Assembly: GCA_902624585.1 (NCBI GenBank)
Contig: CACNXU010000008.1
Location: forward strand, 1-33,714
Direction of reading: 5' to 3'
Source of the DNA: an uncultured Pelagibacteraceae bacterium
GTDB lineage: Bacteria > Pseudomonadota > Alphaproteobacteria > Pelagibacterales > Pelagibacteraceae
Length of the DNA stretch: 33,714 nt
Positions 7,199-14,898 of the stretch are shown in pieces. Below the pieces are notes generated by a model. The model did not search any database. It saw only the letters and a program-made list of their open reading frames with translations, and was not told the DNA's origin. Each line of letters opens with the position of its first letter. The first letter of the stretch is position 1. The position numbers and the translations under genes were made by a program.

Positions 7199-8521
7199 TT
7201 ATTTTTTTGACATAATAGCATTTAAAGCAAATGCTAATAATCCAGCAGGTATAAGTCCAGTTGTTAACAGAAGTTTTAAACTTATTCCAAAATCAGGAAT
7301 ATTTTTCACAAAGTCTGGCAACAATGACATCCCAATTCCAAAAGATAAAGAAAGAGCTAAGATTAGTAAATTTCTTTGATCCATTTCTGCCCTTGAAATT
7401 AATTTAATACCAGCAGCTACAATCATACCAAACATAATGATTGCTGCTCCACCTATCACTGACTCTGGCATCGCAGCAATTATTCCACCTAATTTTGGAA
7501 ATAGTCCCATTAAAACTAAAACCACTCCAGCTATAGTTCCAACATGTCTACTTACAACTCCTGTAAACGCGACTAGTCCAGCATTTTGCGAATAAGATGT
7601 ATTTGGCATTGCATTAAATATTGCACCAAATGCAGTACCGACACCATCTGCCATAATTCCACCTGATATCTCCTTATCTGTTGCTTCTCGTTTAGCACCA
7701 CCCATTGTCGTAGCACTTATGTCTCCAATTGTTTCAATTGTTGTAACAACTGACATAAACAACATTAAAATTATTGCACCAGGTACAAAATCAATTCCAT
7801 ATTGAAGTGGCATTGGAAATGCAAACCATGCTGCAGATGCAATTTTGCCGTAGTTAACCATTCCTAGTGCTGCTGCAACTATGAAACCAGCTACTATTCC
7901 AATTAAAATTGAAGCTGCAGAAGCCATTCCTTTACCTCTAAGATTAAAAAAGATAGCAACTATAAACACCGAAAAAGCAACTGTTAAATGATTTGCATTT
8001 GCAAAAATTTCAGGTTTATTATTCATTAAGTATCCACCTCCGCCAGCATACATAAAACCAACTTTAAGCAAACTAAATCCGATCATTAACACAACTATAC
8101 CAGTGACTAATGGTGGAAATAGGTGTCTTATTGGTTTTAAAATTTTACCAATAAAAATCTGAAAAATTCCTCCAATGAATGCTGCCGTAAATACTGCACC
8201 TAATCCTGCAGCCTTAAATGGTAACATGATAGGTATAAATGCAAAACTTGTTCCTTGAACAATAGGTAATCTTGCACCAATTTCCTTGTATCCAACAGTT
8301 TGAATAATTGTTGCAACTCCTGCTACAAACAAAGCCATTTGAATCAAAAATATCTTTTGTTCAGGCGTTTGACCAAAAACTCCAGCCACAATAATAGGAA
8401 CAGTTATATTACCTGCAAACATTGCAAGTACATGCTGAATTCCTAAAGGTATGGATTTATTTAATGGAAGTTTCTTGTCTGGACTGCTTGTAGAGCCCAT
8501 TTGTGTTTTTCTTGAAGCCAT
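7199..8521 (-). CDS. NCS2/NAT-family nucleobase (xanthine/urate-type) permease
   Basis: This is an inner-membrane nucleobase:cation symporter, 440 residues, hydrophobic throughout with the segment pattern of a 14-helix NAT protein. Family landmarks are QHVLAMFAGN (29-38), the glutamate E263 in TTIETIGD, and the NAT signature QNAGLVAFTG (312-321). The QN.G signature resembles purine (xanthine/urate) rather than uracil carriers, which fits the purine-catabolism neighbourhood; substrate choice is inference. The start ATG has an excellent AGGAGG six to eleven bases upstream. A weak promoter candidate lies at 8639-8634 (TTGAAT) and 8616-8611 (TTTTAT), leaving a leader of about 80 bases in which I recognise no purine riboswitch. 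Confidence 0.9.
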   Translation of the reverse strand: MASRKTQMGSTSSPDKKLPLNKSIPLGIQHVLAMFAGNITVPIIVAGVFGQTPEQKIFLIQMALFVAGVATIIQTVGYKEIGARLPIVQGTSFAFIPIMLPFKAAGLGAVFTAAFIGGIFQIFIGKILKPIRHLFPPLVTGIVVLMIGFSLLKVGFMYAGGGGYLMNNKPEIFANANHLTVAFSVFIVAIFFNLRGKGMASAASILIGIVAGFIVAAALGMVNYGKIASAAWFAFPMPLQYGIDFVPGAIILMLFMSVVTTIETIGDISATTMGGAKREATDKEISGGIMADGVGTAFGAIFNAMPNTSYSQNAGLVAFTGVVSRHVGTIAGVVLVLMGLFPKLGGIIAAMPESVIGGAAIIMFGMIVAAGIKLISRAEMDQRNLLILALSLSFGIGMSLLPDFVKNIPDFGISLKLLLTTGLIPAGLLAFALNAIMSKK

Positions 8522-8654
8522 TTACCCTCCTTATTAAAATGACGTTACAACATTGATCATGAATTAACATAAAAAATAATTTAGAAACAAATATTTCTTA
8601 ATTTATTGTGATAAAAAAACCTATAATGAGCAGATTCAATTCTACCAGTTAGTT

Positions 8655-8960
8655 TTAGAAACAACCGTTAGATACAAAGCCTACAACTATATTTTCTGAA
8701 TTAATTTCAAATCTTCGTTCACAAGGTACAAGGTATTTTTTACTATTATAAACTAGCTCAAAATTTCCTTTAGCATTTTTAAAATCTTCGTCTGGCTTTC
8801 CAAGCTCCATTTGAAGTTCACTGGCAGATTTACCAAGAAATTTACTTAATTTTTCGTTTTCTTTTTCTACAATAGCATCAGTTTTTTCTTTAACTGTTTG
8901 GCATCCTGATAAAAAAATTACGAGTATTATAAGACTTATGGCTGATTTAAATTTTAACAT
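8655..8960 (-). CDS. Small outer-envelope lipoprotein, BamE/SmpA-like motif
   Basis: This is a predicted lipoprotein of 101 residues. The N-terminus MLKFKSAISLIILVIFLSGC is a lipoprotein signal peptide with lipobox LSGC, giving Cys20 as the modified residue. The mature part starts with a short charged helix, then GKSASELQMELGKPDEDF, a pattern reminiscent of the BamE/SmpA domain (G...ELQ..LG.PD), then a beta-rich end with two cysteines (in VPCERR and the terminal NGCF) that could form a disulfide. I chose ATG 8960; a TTG four codons upstream (8972) is possible but not needed. The function is unknown. It lies 133 bases upstream of the permease on the same strand and may or may not be co-transcribed. 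Confidence 0.75.
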   Translation of the reverse strand: MLKFKSAISLIILVIFLSGCQTVKEKTDAIVEKENEKLSKFLGKSASELQMELGKPDEDFKNAKGNFELVYNSKKYLVPCERRFEINSENIVVGFVSNGCF

Positions 8961-8984
8961 AAGTTTAAACAAACATTTTTTTTT

Positions 8985-9023
8985 AATAAATTATTAACTT
9001 TAAAGTTGTATAAATAATTTATT
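8985..9023. repeat. Nested inverted repeat in the divergent control region
   Basis: AATAAATTATT (8985-8995) and AATAATTTATT (9013-9023) are exact reverse complements. Between them lies the perfect 12-base palindrome AACTTTAAAGTT (8996-9007), followed by five unpaired bases. The whole sits between the minus-strand lipoprotein gene and the plus-strand purine-uptake operon, just upstream of a possible -10 at 9046. It looks like an operator for a dimeric regulator. The bases are AT-rich, so chance cannot be excluded. Confidence 0.5.
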
Positions 9024-9045
9024 TATTATTACTTTTAAGTTTAAT

Positions 9046-9051
9046 TATAGT
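9046..9051 (+). promoter_or_regulatory. Possible -10 element of the deaminase/BMP transporter operon
   Basis: TATAGT differs from TATAAT at one base and lies 34 bases before the deaminase ATG. The -35 position at 17-base spacing (9023-9028) reads TTATTA, a poor match, so an activator binding at the adjacent inverted repeat would make sense. This is a guess from position. Confidence 0.35.
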
Positions 9052-9085
9052 AACAATTGTGTTCTTTATTTGATTGTTCAAGCAT

Positions 9086-9676
9086 ATGAATGAAAAAGCC
9101 TTAGAAAAGATACTAAATATATTTTTAAAGGAAGTTTTACCTCTCACTGAGAGTGGTGTTGCTAAAGGTAGTAAAATATTTGGGGCTGCCATAATTAAAA
9201 AGAAAGATTTGTCACTTGTAATTGCTGAAACAAATAATGAAATAGAAAATCCATTATGGCATGGTGAGATGCATGCTCTTAAAAAGTTTTATGAATTAGA
9301 AGCAAAAACGAGACCCAATGAAAAAGATTGTATATTTTTAAGTTCACATGAACCTTGTAGCATGTGCTTAAGTGCAATCACTTTTTCTGGATTTGATAAT
9401 TTTTATTATCTGTTTCCATATGCAGCCACAAATGATGATTTTAATATTCCACATGATTTAAATATATTAAAGGAAGTATTTAAAATTAATGATGGAGAAT
9501 ATAATAAAGAAAATTACTATTGGAAAAGTCAAAATATAAATTTACTTATTGAAAATTTACCTCAATTAGAAAAAGAAAAAAAATTGAATCAATTAAACGA
9601 AATTAAAAAAAAATATCAAACTTTGTCAAATCAATATCAGGAAAATAAAGATGGAAATTCTATACCATTAAATTAA
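9086..9676 (+). CDS. Zinc-dependent nucleobase/nucleoside deaminase (CDA fold)
   Basis: This is a member of the cytidine/guanine/tRNA-adenosine deaminase superfamily, 196 residues. Zinc ligands and the catalytic glutamate are visible as H59-G-E61 (in LWHGEMHALKKF) and C91-S-M-C94 (in HEPCSMCLSAI). The first third reads KGSKIFGAAIIKKKDLSLVIAE, the usual strand pair before the active site. The C-terminal 60 residues are charged and helical. ATG 9086 is preferred over a TTG at 9074; no clear Shine-Dalgarno precedes it. It is the first gene of the BMP-type ABC transporter operon, three bases before the ATPase start, so it probably deaminates what that transporter brings in. It is distinct in sequence from the GuaD encoded at 15807. 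The substrate is unknown. Confidence 0.8.
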   Translation: MNEKALEKILNIFLKEVLPLTESGVAKGSKIFGAAIIKKKDLSLVIAETNNEIENPLWHGEMHALKKFYELEAKTRPNEKDCIFLSSHEPCSMCLSAITFSGFDNFYYLFPYAATNDDFNIPHDLNILKEVFKINDGEYNKENYYWKSQNINLLIENLPQLEKEKKLNQLNEIKKKYQTLSNQYQENKDGNSIPLN

Positions 9677-9679
9677 TCA

Positions 9680-11170
9680 ATGAATACAAATCTTAAAATT
9701 TCAAATGTAACCAAAATATATCCTGGATGTGTTGCAAACGATAATGTGTCACTCGAATTTAATAGTGGCAAAATTTATGCTCTTCTTGGGGAAAATGGTG
9801 CTGGAAAATCTACCCTGGTTAAAATTCTATCTGGAGTCATCATACCTGACGAAGGTAAAATTTATTTAAATGAAATTAATCTAAAGCTTAATTCACCATT
9901 AGATGCAAAAAAAAATGATATTGGGATGGTCTTCCAGCATTTTAACCTTTTCGAAACTTTGTCTGTATTTGAAAACTTAATAATAGACTCAGACGAACAA
10001 AGAGAAGTTTTAAGAGAAAAAATTGACTCAATTATGAGAAAATATAATTTTTCAATTGATCTTGATATACCTGTTTTAAATCTTTCGGCAGGTCAAAAAC
10101 AGAAAGTAGAGATAATTAGATGTCTAATAAGGAGTCCAAAAGTTTTAATTATGGATGAACCAACATCTGTTTTAACAGAGCAAGAAACAAGTGAATTATT
10201 TCTATCTTTGAAAAAATTTTCAGAAGAAGGGATTTTAATTATTTATATTACTCATAAACTTAAAGAAGTTATGGAGCTTTGCGATGAAGTTGCTGTAATG
10301 AGGAGAGGGAAGCTAGTTTCTGTAAGTGAAATAAAGAATGAAAATATTGAATCACTCGCTAACAAAATGGTGGGTCAAAACTTAAAAACTATCAAGAAGA
10401 AAAAAGAGAAAAATTCATCAGTTAAATTAATAAATATTACAAATCTTAATTTTATAAGCGAGGATCCATTTGAAACAAATTTGAGTGATATTAATTTTTC
10501 GGTTAATCGAGGCGAATGTTTGGGAATTGCTGGTATATCAGGAAACGGCCAAAGTGAATTATTTCAAGTATTAAGTGGTGAAATAATATCAGATAAGAAT
10601 TCTATAGAATTTAATAAAAATTATATTGGAGATTTAAATCCTCAAGAGAGAAGAGAATATTTGATGGCCTTTTCTCCAGAAGATAGACTTGAGCAAGCTG
10701 CTATACCACAAATGGCAATTTATGAAAATGTAGCTCTTAATAATTATAAATCCTCAAACTTTTTTAATAATGGGTTAATCAATGAAAATAAAATTAAAGA
10801 GCATTCAAAAAAAATAATTTCGGACTTTAATGTTAACACAGACAACATAGAGTTAAAAAGCCAATTTTTATCTGGAGGTAATCTGCAGAAATTAATTATA
10901 GGAAGAGAATTAATCACCTCTCCAGATTTATTAATTTGTTTTAATCCAACTTGGGGGCTAGATGTTGGAGCAATAAATTATATCCATGAAACATTAATTA
11001 AAATTAATGAACAAAATAAATCAATCATATTAATATCTACAGATACTGATGAGTTATTAAAATTAAGCGATAAAATTTCAGTAATTCATAAAGGGAAATT
11101 ATCAAAAATTATGGATGCTGATGAGGTTACCTCTGAAAAACTTGGGATACTAATGGGAGGAGGAAATTGA
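9680..11170 (+). CDS. BMP-type ABC transporter, fused double ATPase
   Basis: This energises uptake by the two permeases that follow. The 496 residues form two ABC domains in tandem, as in sugar/nucleoside (RbsA/YufO-like) transporters. Domain 1 has Walker A GENGAGKST (37-45), signature LSAGQKQ (135-141) and Walker B VLIMDEPT (155-162). Domain 2 has a degenerate Walker A (GISGNGQSE in place of GxxGxGKS/T), signature LSGGNLQK and LLICFNPTWGLD in place of a normal Walker B, so it is probably poorly catalytic or inactive, as is common in this subfamily. It is followed by the permease with a three-base overlap. The substrate is likely a purine base or nucleoside, from context. Confidence 0.92.
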   Translation: MNTNLKISNVTKIYPGCVANDNVSLEFNSGKIYALLGENGAGKSTLVKILSGVIIPDEGKIYLNEINLKLNSPLDAKKNDIGMVFQHFNLFETLSVFENLIIDSDEQREVLREKIDSIMRKYNFSIDLDIPVLNLSAGQKQKVEIIRCLIRSPKVLIMDEPTSVLTEQETSELFLSLKKFSEEGILIIYITHKLKEVMELCDEVAVMRRGKLVSVSEIKNENIESLANKMVGQNLKTIKKKKEKNSSVKLINITNLNFISEDPFETNLSDINFSVNRGECLGIAGISGNGQSELFQVLSGEIISDKNSIEFNKNYIGDLNPQERREYLMAFSPEDRLEQAAIPQMAIYENVALNNYKSSNFFNNGLINENKIKEHSKKIISDFNVNTDNIELKSQFLSGGNLQKLIIGRELITSPDLLICFNPTWGLDVGAINYIHETLIKINEQNKSIILISTDTDELLKLSDKISVIHKGKLSKIMDADEVTSEKLGILMGGGN

Positions 11171-12231
11171 TTAAAATTGTTAAAAGAGATGAGCCTTCAA
11201 GAGCTATATTTTTCTTTACACCTGTTTTAGCAATTTTTTTAACCTTGGTAGCAGGAGGTTTAATTTTTTATATTCTAGGTTTTAAACCTTTTGAAGCCCT
11301 AAAGTTTTTTTTCATAGTTCCAATTGCAGATAAGTACGGATTCAGTGAATTACTATTAAAAGCGACTCCACTTTGTTTAATAGCAATTGGTTTATCTTTT
11401 TGTTTTAAAAGTAATAATTGGAATATTGGAGCAGAAGGTCAATTAACTTTTGGAGCCATAGTATCAGGGGGTGTTGCATTATTATTTTATGAACAAGAAG
11501 GATTTTATATTCTTCCGATAGTTATTTTAGCTGGCGCAATTGGTGGTATGCTATATGCCTCTATACCTGCAATTTTAAAAACTTACTTTAATACAAATGA
11601 AATTTTAGTAAGTCTTATGTTGGTATATGTTTCAAAATTAATTTTAGATTATCTTGTTGTTGGCCCTTGGAGTAATCCAGAAGGATTTAATTTTCCTGAA
11701 ACAAGACAGTTCAGTGACTCTGCAAGACTTCCGTTATTATTTGAAGGACTAAGAATTCACGCAGGTATATTTCTAGCTTTAGCTGCAGTAGTTATGAGTT
11801 GGTTTATTTTTTATAAAACATATTTGGGGTTCCAAATGAAGGTTTCAGGTTTTAGTTTAAAGACAGCAAAATATGCTGGGTACAAAGGTAAAAAAATGAT
11901 TATCCTCGTTTTTTTAATAAGTGGTGCTTGCGCAGGTTTAGCAGGAGTTGGGGAAATAACTGGACCTATTGGACAACTTCATAGAGAAGTATCTCCAGAT
12001 TATGGTTTTACTGCGATAATTGTAGCGTTTTTGGGTCGTTTACATCCTGTTGGAATAATTTTTGCATCTCTAGTTGTTGCAATTACTTATCTAGGTGCAG
12101 AAACAGCACAAATATTTATGCAAATTCCGAAATATACTGGTCAAGTTTTTCAAGGAATGATTTTATTTTTTCTTCTTGCTTCTGACTACTTACTTTTTTT
12201 TAAATTTAAATTTATAGGTTCAAACAAATGA
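11167..12231 (+). CDS. BMP-type ABC transporter permease 1
   Basis: This is the first integral membrane subunit of the BMP-type importer, 354 residues. After a short cytoplasmic N-terminus (IKIVKRDEPSRA) come about nine hydrophobic segments. The permease motif NNWNIGAEGQLTFGAIVSGG (about residues 88-107) is characteristic of the BPD_transp_2 family. The start is a TTG at 11167 overlapping the TGA of the ATPase gene; it is supported by a very strong GGGAGGAGG at 11155-11163, and no nearby ATG fits. It partners with the permease at 12228, which it overlaps by four bases. Confidence 0.92.
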   Translation: MIKIVKRDEPSRAIFFFTPVLAIFLTLVAGGLIFYILGFKPFEALKFFFIVPIADKYGFSELLLKATPLCLIAIGLSFCFKSNNWNIGAEGQLTFGAIVSGGVALLFYEQEGFYILPIVILAGAIGGMLYASIPAILKTYFNTNEILVSLMLVYVSKLILDYLVVGPWSNPEGFNFPETRQFSDSARLPLLFEGLRIHAGIFLALAAVVMSWFIFYKTYLGFQMKVSGFSLKTAKYAGYKGKKMIILVFLISGACAGLAGVGEITGPIGQLHREVSPDYGFTAIIVAFLGRLHPVGIIFASLVVAITYLGAETAQIFMQIPKYTGQVFQGMILFFLLASDYLLFFKFKFIGSNK

Positions 12232-13160
12232 TTATTGATGTAAATTTTGTTGGACTAATAATTGCATCAATAATGGCATCTGCTGTTCCTTTGATACTAG
12301 CGTCTTGTGGTGAACTTATTACAGAAAGATCTGGTGTTCTAAACCTTGGTGTTGAGGGAATGATGATCATCGGTGCTATTTCAGGCTTTGCTCTAATGAC
12401 CGTTACTGGAAGTTTGATTATCGCAGTTTTTGGGGCAATGTTAGCAGGTGTTTTAATTTCAACAATTTTTGCATTTCTTACCCAAACATTAATTACAAAT
12501 CATGTAGCAACTGGTTTAGCTCTTACTATTTTTGGAATAGGAATTTCTGCAATGATTGGAAAAAACTTTGTTGGTATTCCTGGAAAAGAGTTTCCTGTTA
12601 TATTTGAGGGTTTAAAGGATACAATACCACTTTTAAGTCCAATATTGTTTGGACATTCAATAGTTTTTTATTTTGCTTTTGTCCTGCCCTTCATAACTAG
12701 CTATTTTTTAAAAAAAACAAAAATTGGATTAATTGTAAGAGCTGTAGGAGACTCTCCCGAGTCTGCATCCAACCAAGGTATAAATGTAAAGTTAGTTCGT
12801 TACGCTTGTATACTATATGGTGGAGCTATGTGTGGGCTTGCTGGTGCTTATTTGTCAATGATCTATACTCCACAATGGATTGAAAATATGACAGGTGGTA
12901 GAGGCTGGATTGCTTTAGCACTAGTTGTTTTTTCTACATGGAACCCAATCAAAATTTTAATTGGTGCAATGATTTTTGGTGGATTAACAATTATTCAATT
13001 TCATATGCAAGCAATAGGGGTAAGAATTCCTGTTCAATTCTTAACTGCCCTACCCTATATTGTTACAATAATAGTATTAGTTGTAATTTCTCGTGATAGT
13101 AGAAAAATTAGGTTAAGTACTCCAAGTTCTCTAGGTAAATCGTTTTATAAAGACAATTAA
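12228..13160 (+). CDS. BMP-type ABC transporter permease 2
   Basis: This is the second membrane subunit, 310 residues, of the BPD_transp_2 family. The landmark segment ITERSGVLNLGVEGMMIIGA (about residues 31-50) is the counterpart of the N-IGAEGQ motif in permease 1. The rest is a series of about eight hydrophobic helices ending in a short basic tail. Its ATG overlaps the stop of permease 1 (ATGA), giving tight translational coupling and presumably a heterodimer. A gap of 79 bases separates it from the binding-protein gene, where a hairpin may lie. Confidence 0.92.
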   Translation: MIIDVNFVGLIIASIMASAVPLILASCGELITERSGVLNLGVEGMMIIGAISGFALMTVTGSLIIAVFGAMLAGVLISTIFAFLTQTLITNHVATGLALTIFGIGISAMIGKNFVGIPGKEFPVIFEGLKDTIPLLSPILFGHSIVFYFAFVLPFITSYFLKKTKIGLIVRAVGDSPESASNQGINVKLVRYACILYGGAMCGLAGAYLSMIYTPQWIENMTGGRGWIALALVVFSTWNPIKILIGAMIFGGLTIIQFHMQAIGVRIPVQFLTALPYIVTIIVLVVISRDSRKIRLSTPSSLGKSFYKDN

Positions 13161-13187
13161 TTACAAAATACTTATTTTTTTTTAATT

Positions 13188-13225
13188 TATTTAATTTAAG
13201 CTTCGTTTTATTAAAAAATTAAATA
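13188..13225 (+). repeat. Intercistronic stem-loop before the binding-protein gene
   Basis: TATTTAATTT (13188-13197) and AAATTAAATA (13216-13225) are exact reverse complements with an 18-base loop, and the stem ends directly at the AGGGGA ribosome binding site. Such hairpins sometimes stabilise the downstream message or dampen read-through. The stem is all A-T pairs, so it would be weak and may be coincidental. Confidence 0.35.
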
Positions 13226-13239
13226 GGGGAAATAAATTT

Positions 13240-14310
13240 ATGCATAAATTATTTATTCGTTCTTTCGTCTCTTCTTTAGTTTTTTTGTTTACATTAACTG
13301 TAGCTGCAGTAGCAAAAGATGTTAAAGCAGCATTCGTTTATATTGGTCCAACTGGTGACCATGGATGGACGTATCAACATGATGTAGGTAGAAAAGCTGT
13401 AGAAGCTGCCGGATTTAAAACAACTTACGTAGAGGGTGTTCCAGAAAGTGCTGATGCTGAAAGAGTACTTAGACAATTAGCTAATTCTGGTCATGATGTT
13501 ATTTTTACAACTAGTTTTGGATACATGAATCCAACAAACAAAGTTGCAAAAGAGTTTCCAAACGTTAAATTTGAACATGCAACAGGCTACAAAAGAGAGC
13601 ATCCAAATGTTGCAACATATGCTGCGAGATTCTACGAAGGTAGAGCAATCTTGGGAACAATAGCCGGTTCAATGACAAAATCTAATGTTATCGGTTATGT
13701 AGCATCTTTTCCAATTCCAGAAGTAATAAGAGGAATTAATTCATTTACTTTAGCTGCTCAAAAAGTAAATCCAAATATCAAAACCAAGATTGTTTGGGCA
13801 TTTACTTGGTATGATCCTGGTAAAGAGGCTGAAGCTGCTAAAGCTTTAATTGATCAAGGTGCAGATATTATTGCTCAGCATACTGACAGTACTGCAATTG
13901 TACAGATTGCTGAAAAAGCAGGTGTCTATGCATTTGGTCAAGCAAGTGATATGGATAAGTTTGCTCCTAAAGCAGTGTTGACTTCAGTTGAAAATAATTG
14001 GGGACCTTACTATGTAGAAAGAGTTAAAGCTGTAGCAAATGGAACATGGAATCAAAAAGATACATGGCATGGTATCGGTGACGGTATGGTTGTTATATCT
14101 GATCTTGACTCTGCTATTCCTAGTAATGTCCGATCCAAAGTTAAAAAACTTCAAGCTGATTTGGCATCAGGTAAAGTTCATGCTTTTACTGGACCTATTT
14201 ACGACCAAAAAGGAAATTTAATGGTTGCCGAAGGTAAAACTGCTGATGATGGAATGCTTGCGGGAATGATGACTTATGTAAAAGGTGTTGAGGGCGATAT
14301 ACCTAAATAA
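13240..14310 (+). CDS. BMP-family periplasmic substrate-binding protein
   Basis: This captures the substrate for the ABC importer encoded just upstream. It has 356 residues. Residues 1-25 form a signal peptide ending AAVA before KDVKAAFVYIG; there is no lipobox cysteine, so it is a soluble periplasmic protein rather than a PnrA-type lipoprotein. Family motifs are GPTGDHGWTYQHDVGR (36-51), DVIFTTSFGYMNPT and HTDSTAIVQIAEKAG. The codon use looks less extreme than that of its neighbours, with more alanine and glycine, which would suit high expression. AGGGGA lies upstream of ATG 13240 and a strong terminator follows. The BMP family typically binds purine nucleosides or bases; here the neighbourhood supports a purine, which is inference. 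Confidence 0.93.
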   Translation: MHKLFIRSFVSSLVFLFTLTVAAVAKDVKAAFVYIGPTGDHGWTYQHDVGRKAVEAAGFKTTYVEGVPESADAERVLRQLANSGHDVIFTTSFGYMNPTNKVAKEFPNVKFEHATGYKREHPNVATYAARFYEGRAILGTIAGSMTKSNVIGYVASFPIPEVIRGINSFTLAAQKVNPNIKTKIVWAFTWYDPGKEAEAAKALIDQGADIIAQHTDSTAIVQIAEKAGVYAFGQASDMDKFAPKAVLTSVENNWGPYYVERVKAVANGTWNQKDTWHGIGDGMVVISDLDSAIPSNVRSKVKKLQADLASGKVHAFTGPIYDQKGNLMVAEGKTADDGMLAGMMTYVKGVEGDIPK

Positions 14311-14330
14311 GTTAATAAATCTAAAATTTT

Positions 14331-14360
14331 AAAAGGCCGGTTTCATAACTGGCCTTTTTT
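14331..14360. terminator. Rho-independent terminator of the BMP transporter operon
   Basis: A 12-bp stem (AAAAGGCCGGTT / AACTGGCCTTTT, with one G-U pair) around TCAT is followed by TTTTTT. It overlaps the stop codon of the convergent phosphoribosyltransferase gene at 14359 and is nearly symmetric, so it likely ends both transcripts. Confidence 0.9.
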
Positions 14361-14883
14361 ATTTATGGTGTTTCTTTTTTATTTCTTCAATTCTAAGCTC
14401 TTCGTAAATTTCAAAAGGTTGTACAATCCAGGGATCTCCTGAAAGTTTATTTGCACAAAAATCTGGTTCAAATGTTGATTTCTTTTTTTTAAATAAAGTT
14501 GCAGTTTTTATATCATCAATCTTATCTTTAATAGGTTCATATTTTCTTAACCAATCTATGCTTTTATTAAATGTAATTCCTGTGTCTGATAAATCATCAC
14601 ATAATAGTATTCTGCCACCCATATTAGGTGCAATAGAGCTCATTTCTCTTGAAAATACAATATCACCTTGCTCATCCTCTACACCCTTTCCACTGTAAGA
14701 CTCCACAGCTAAATAAGCACATTTCAATTTAAAAATTCTACTTAAAACATCTATCATTGGTGCTGCTCCTCGCATAATACCAACTAAGATTGTAGGTTCA
14801 TATCCACTTTCATGGATTTGAATTGCTAGTTTTTCAACCGTCTGATTGTATTCATTCCAACTAACAATTAATTTTTCTGTCAT
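14359..14883 (-). CDS. Purine (xanthine/hypoxanthine) phosphoribosyltransferase
   Basis: This type I PRTase joins a purine base to PRPP to give a nucleotide, the salvage alternative to oxidation. The 174 residues include the PRPP-binding loop LLCDDLSDTGIT (93-104) and an upstream GIMRGA loop (35-40). The C-terminal DPWIVQPFEIYEE is like the base-binding end of Gpt-type xanthine/guanine PRTases. It is the last gene of the minus-strand purine operon, 15 bases after puuD, and shares a terminator with the BMP operon. Xanthine, guanine or hypoxanthine preference cannot be decided from sequence. Confidence 0.82.
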   Translation of the reverse strand: MTEKLIVSWNEYNQTVEKLAIQIHESGYEPTILVGIMRGAAPMIDVLSRIFKLKCAYLAVESYSGKGVEDEQGDIVFSREMSSIAPNMGGRILLCDDLSDTGITFNKSIDWLRKYEPIKDKIDDIKTATLFKKKKSTFEPDFCANKLSGDPWIVQPFEIYEELRIEEIKKKHHK

Positions 14884-14898
14884 AATTTTTATATTTAA

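Noticed and set aside
8522..8654. Possible purine riboswitch in the leader of the NCS2 permease
   Set aside because: I looked for the conserved three-way-junction core bases of the purine class and for PreQ1-like pseudoknots and could not find them. Only a weak TTGAAT/TTTTAT promoter candidate is visible.
8961..8972. TTG start four codons upstream of the small lipoprotein ATG
   Set aside because: The ATG at 8960 already gives a normal lipoprotein signal peptide.
9074..9085. TTG start four codons upstream of the deaminase ATG
   Set aside because: There is no ribosome binding site advantage, and ATG 9086 gives a normal N-terminus.
13294..13476. 60-codon minus-strand reading frame inside the BMP protein gene
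   Set aside because: It lies wholly inside a well-supported gene, has no family features, and similar shadow frames occur across the window.
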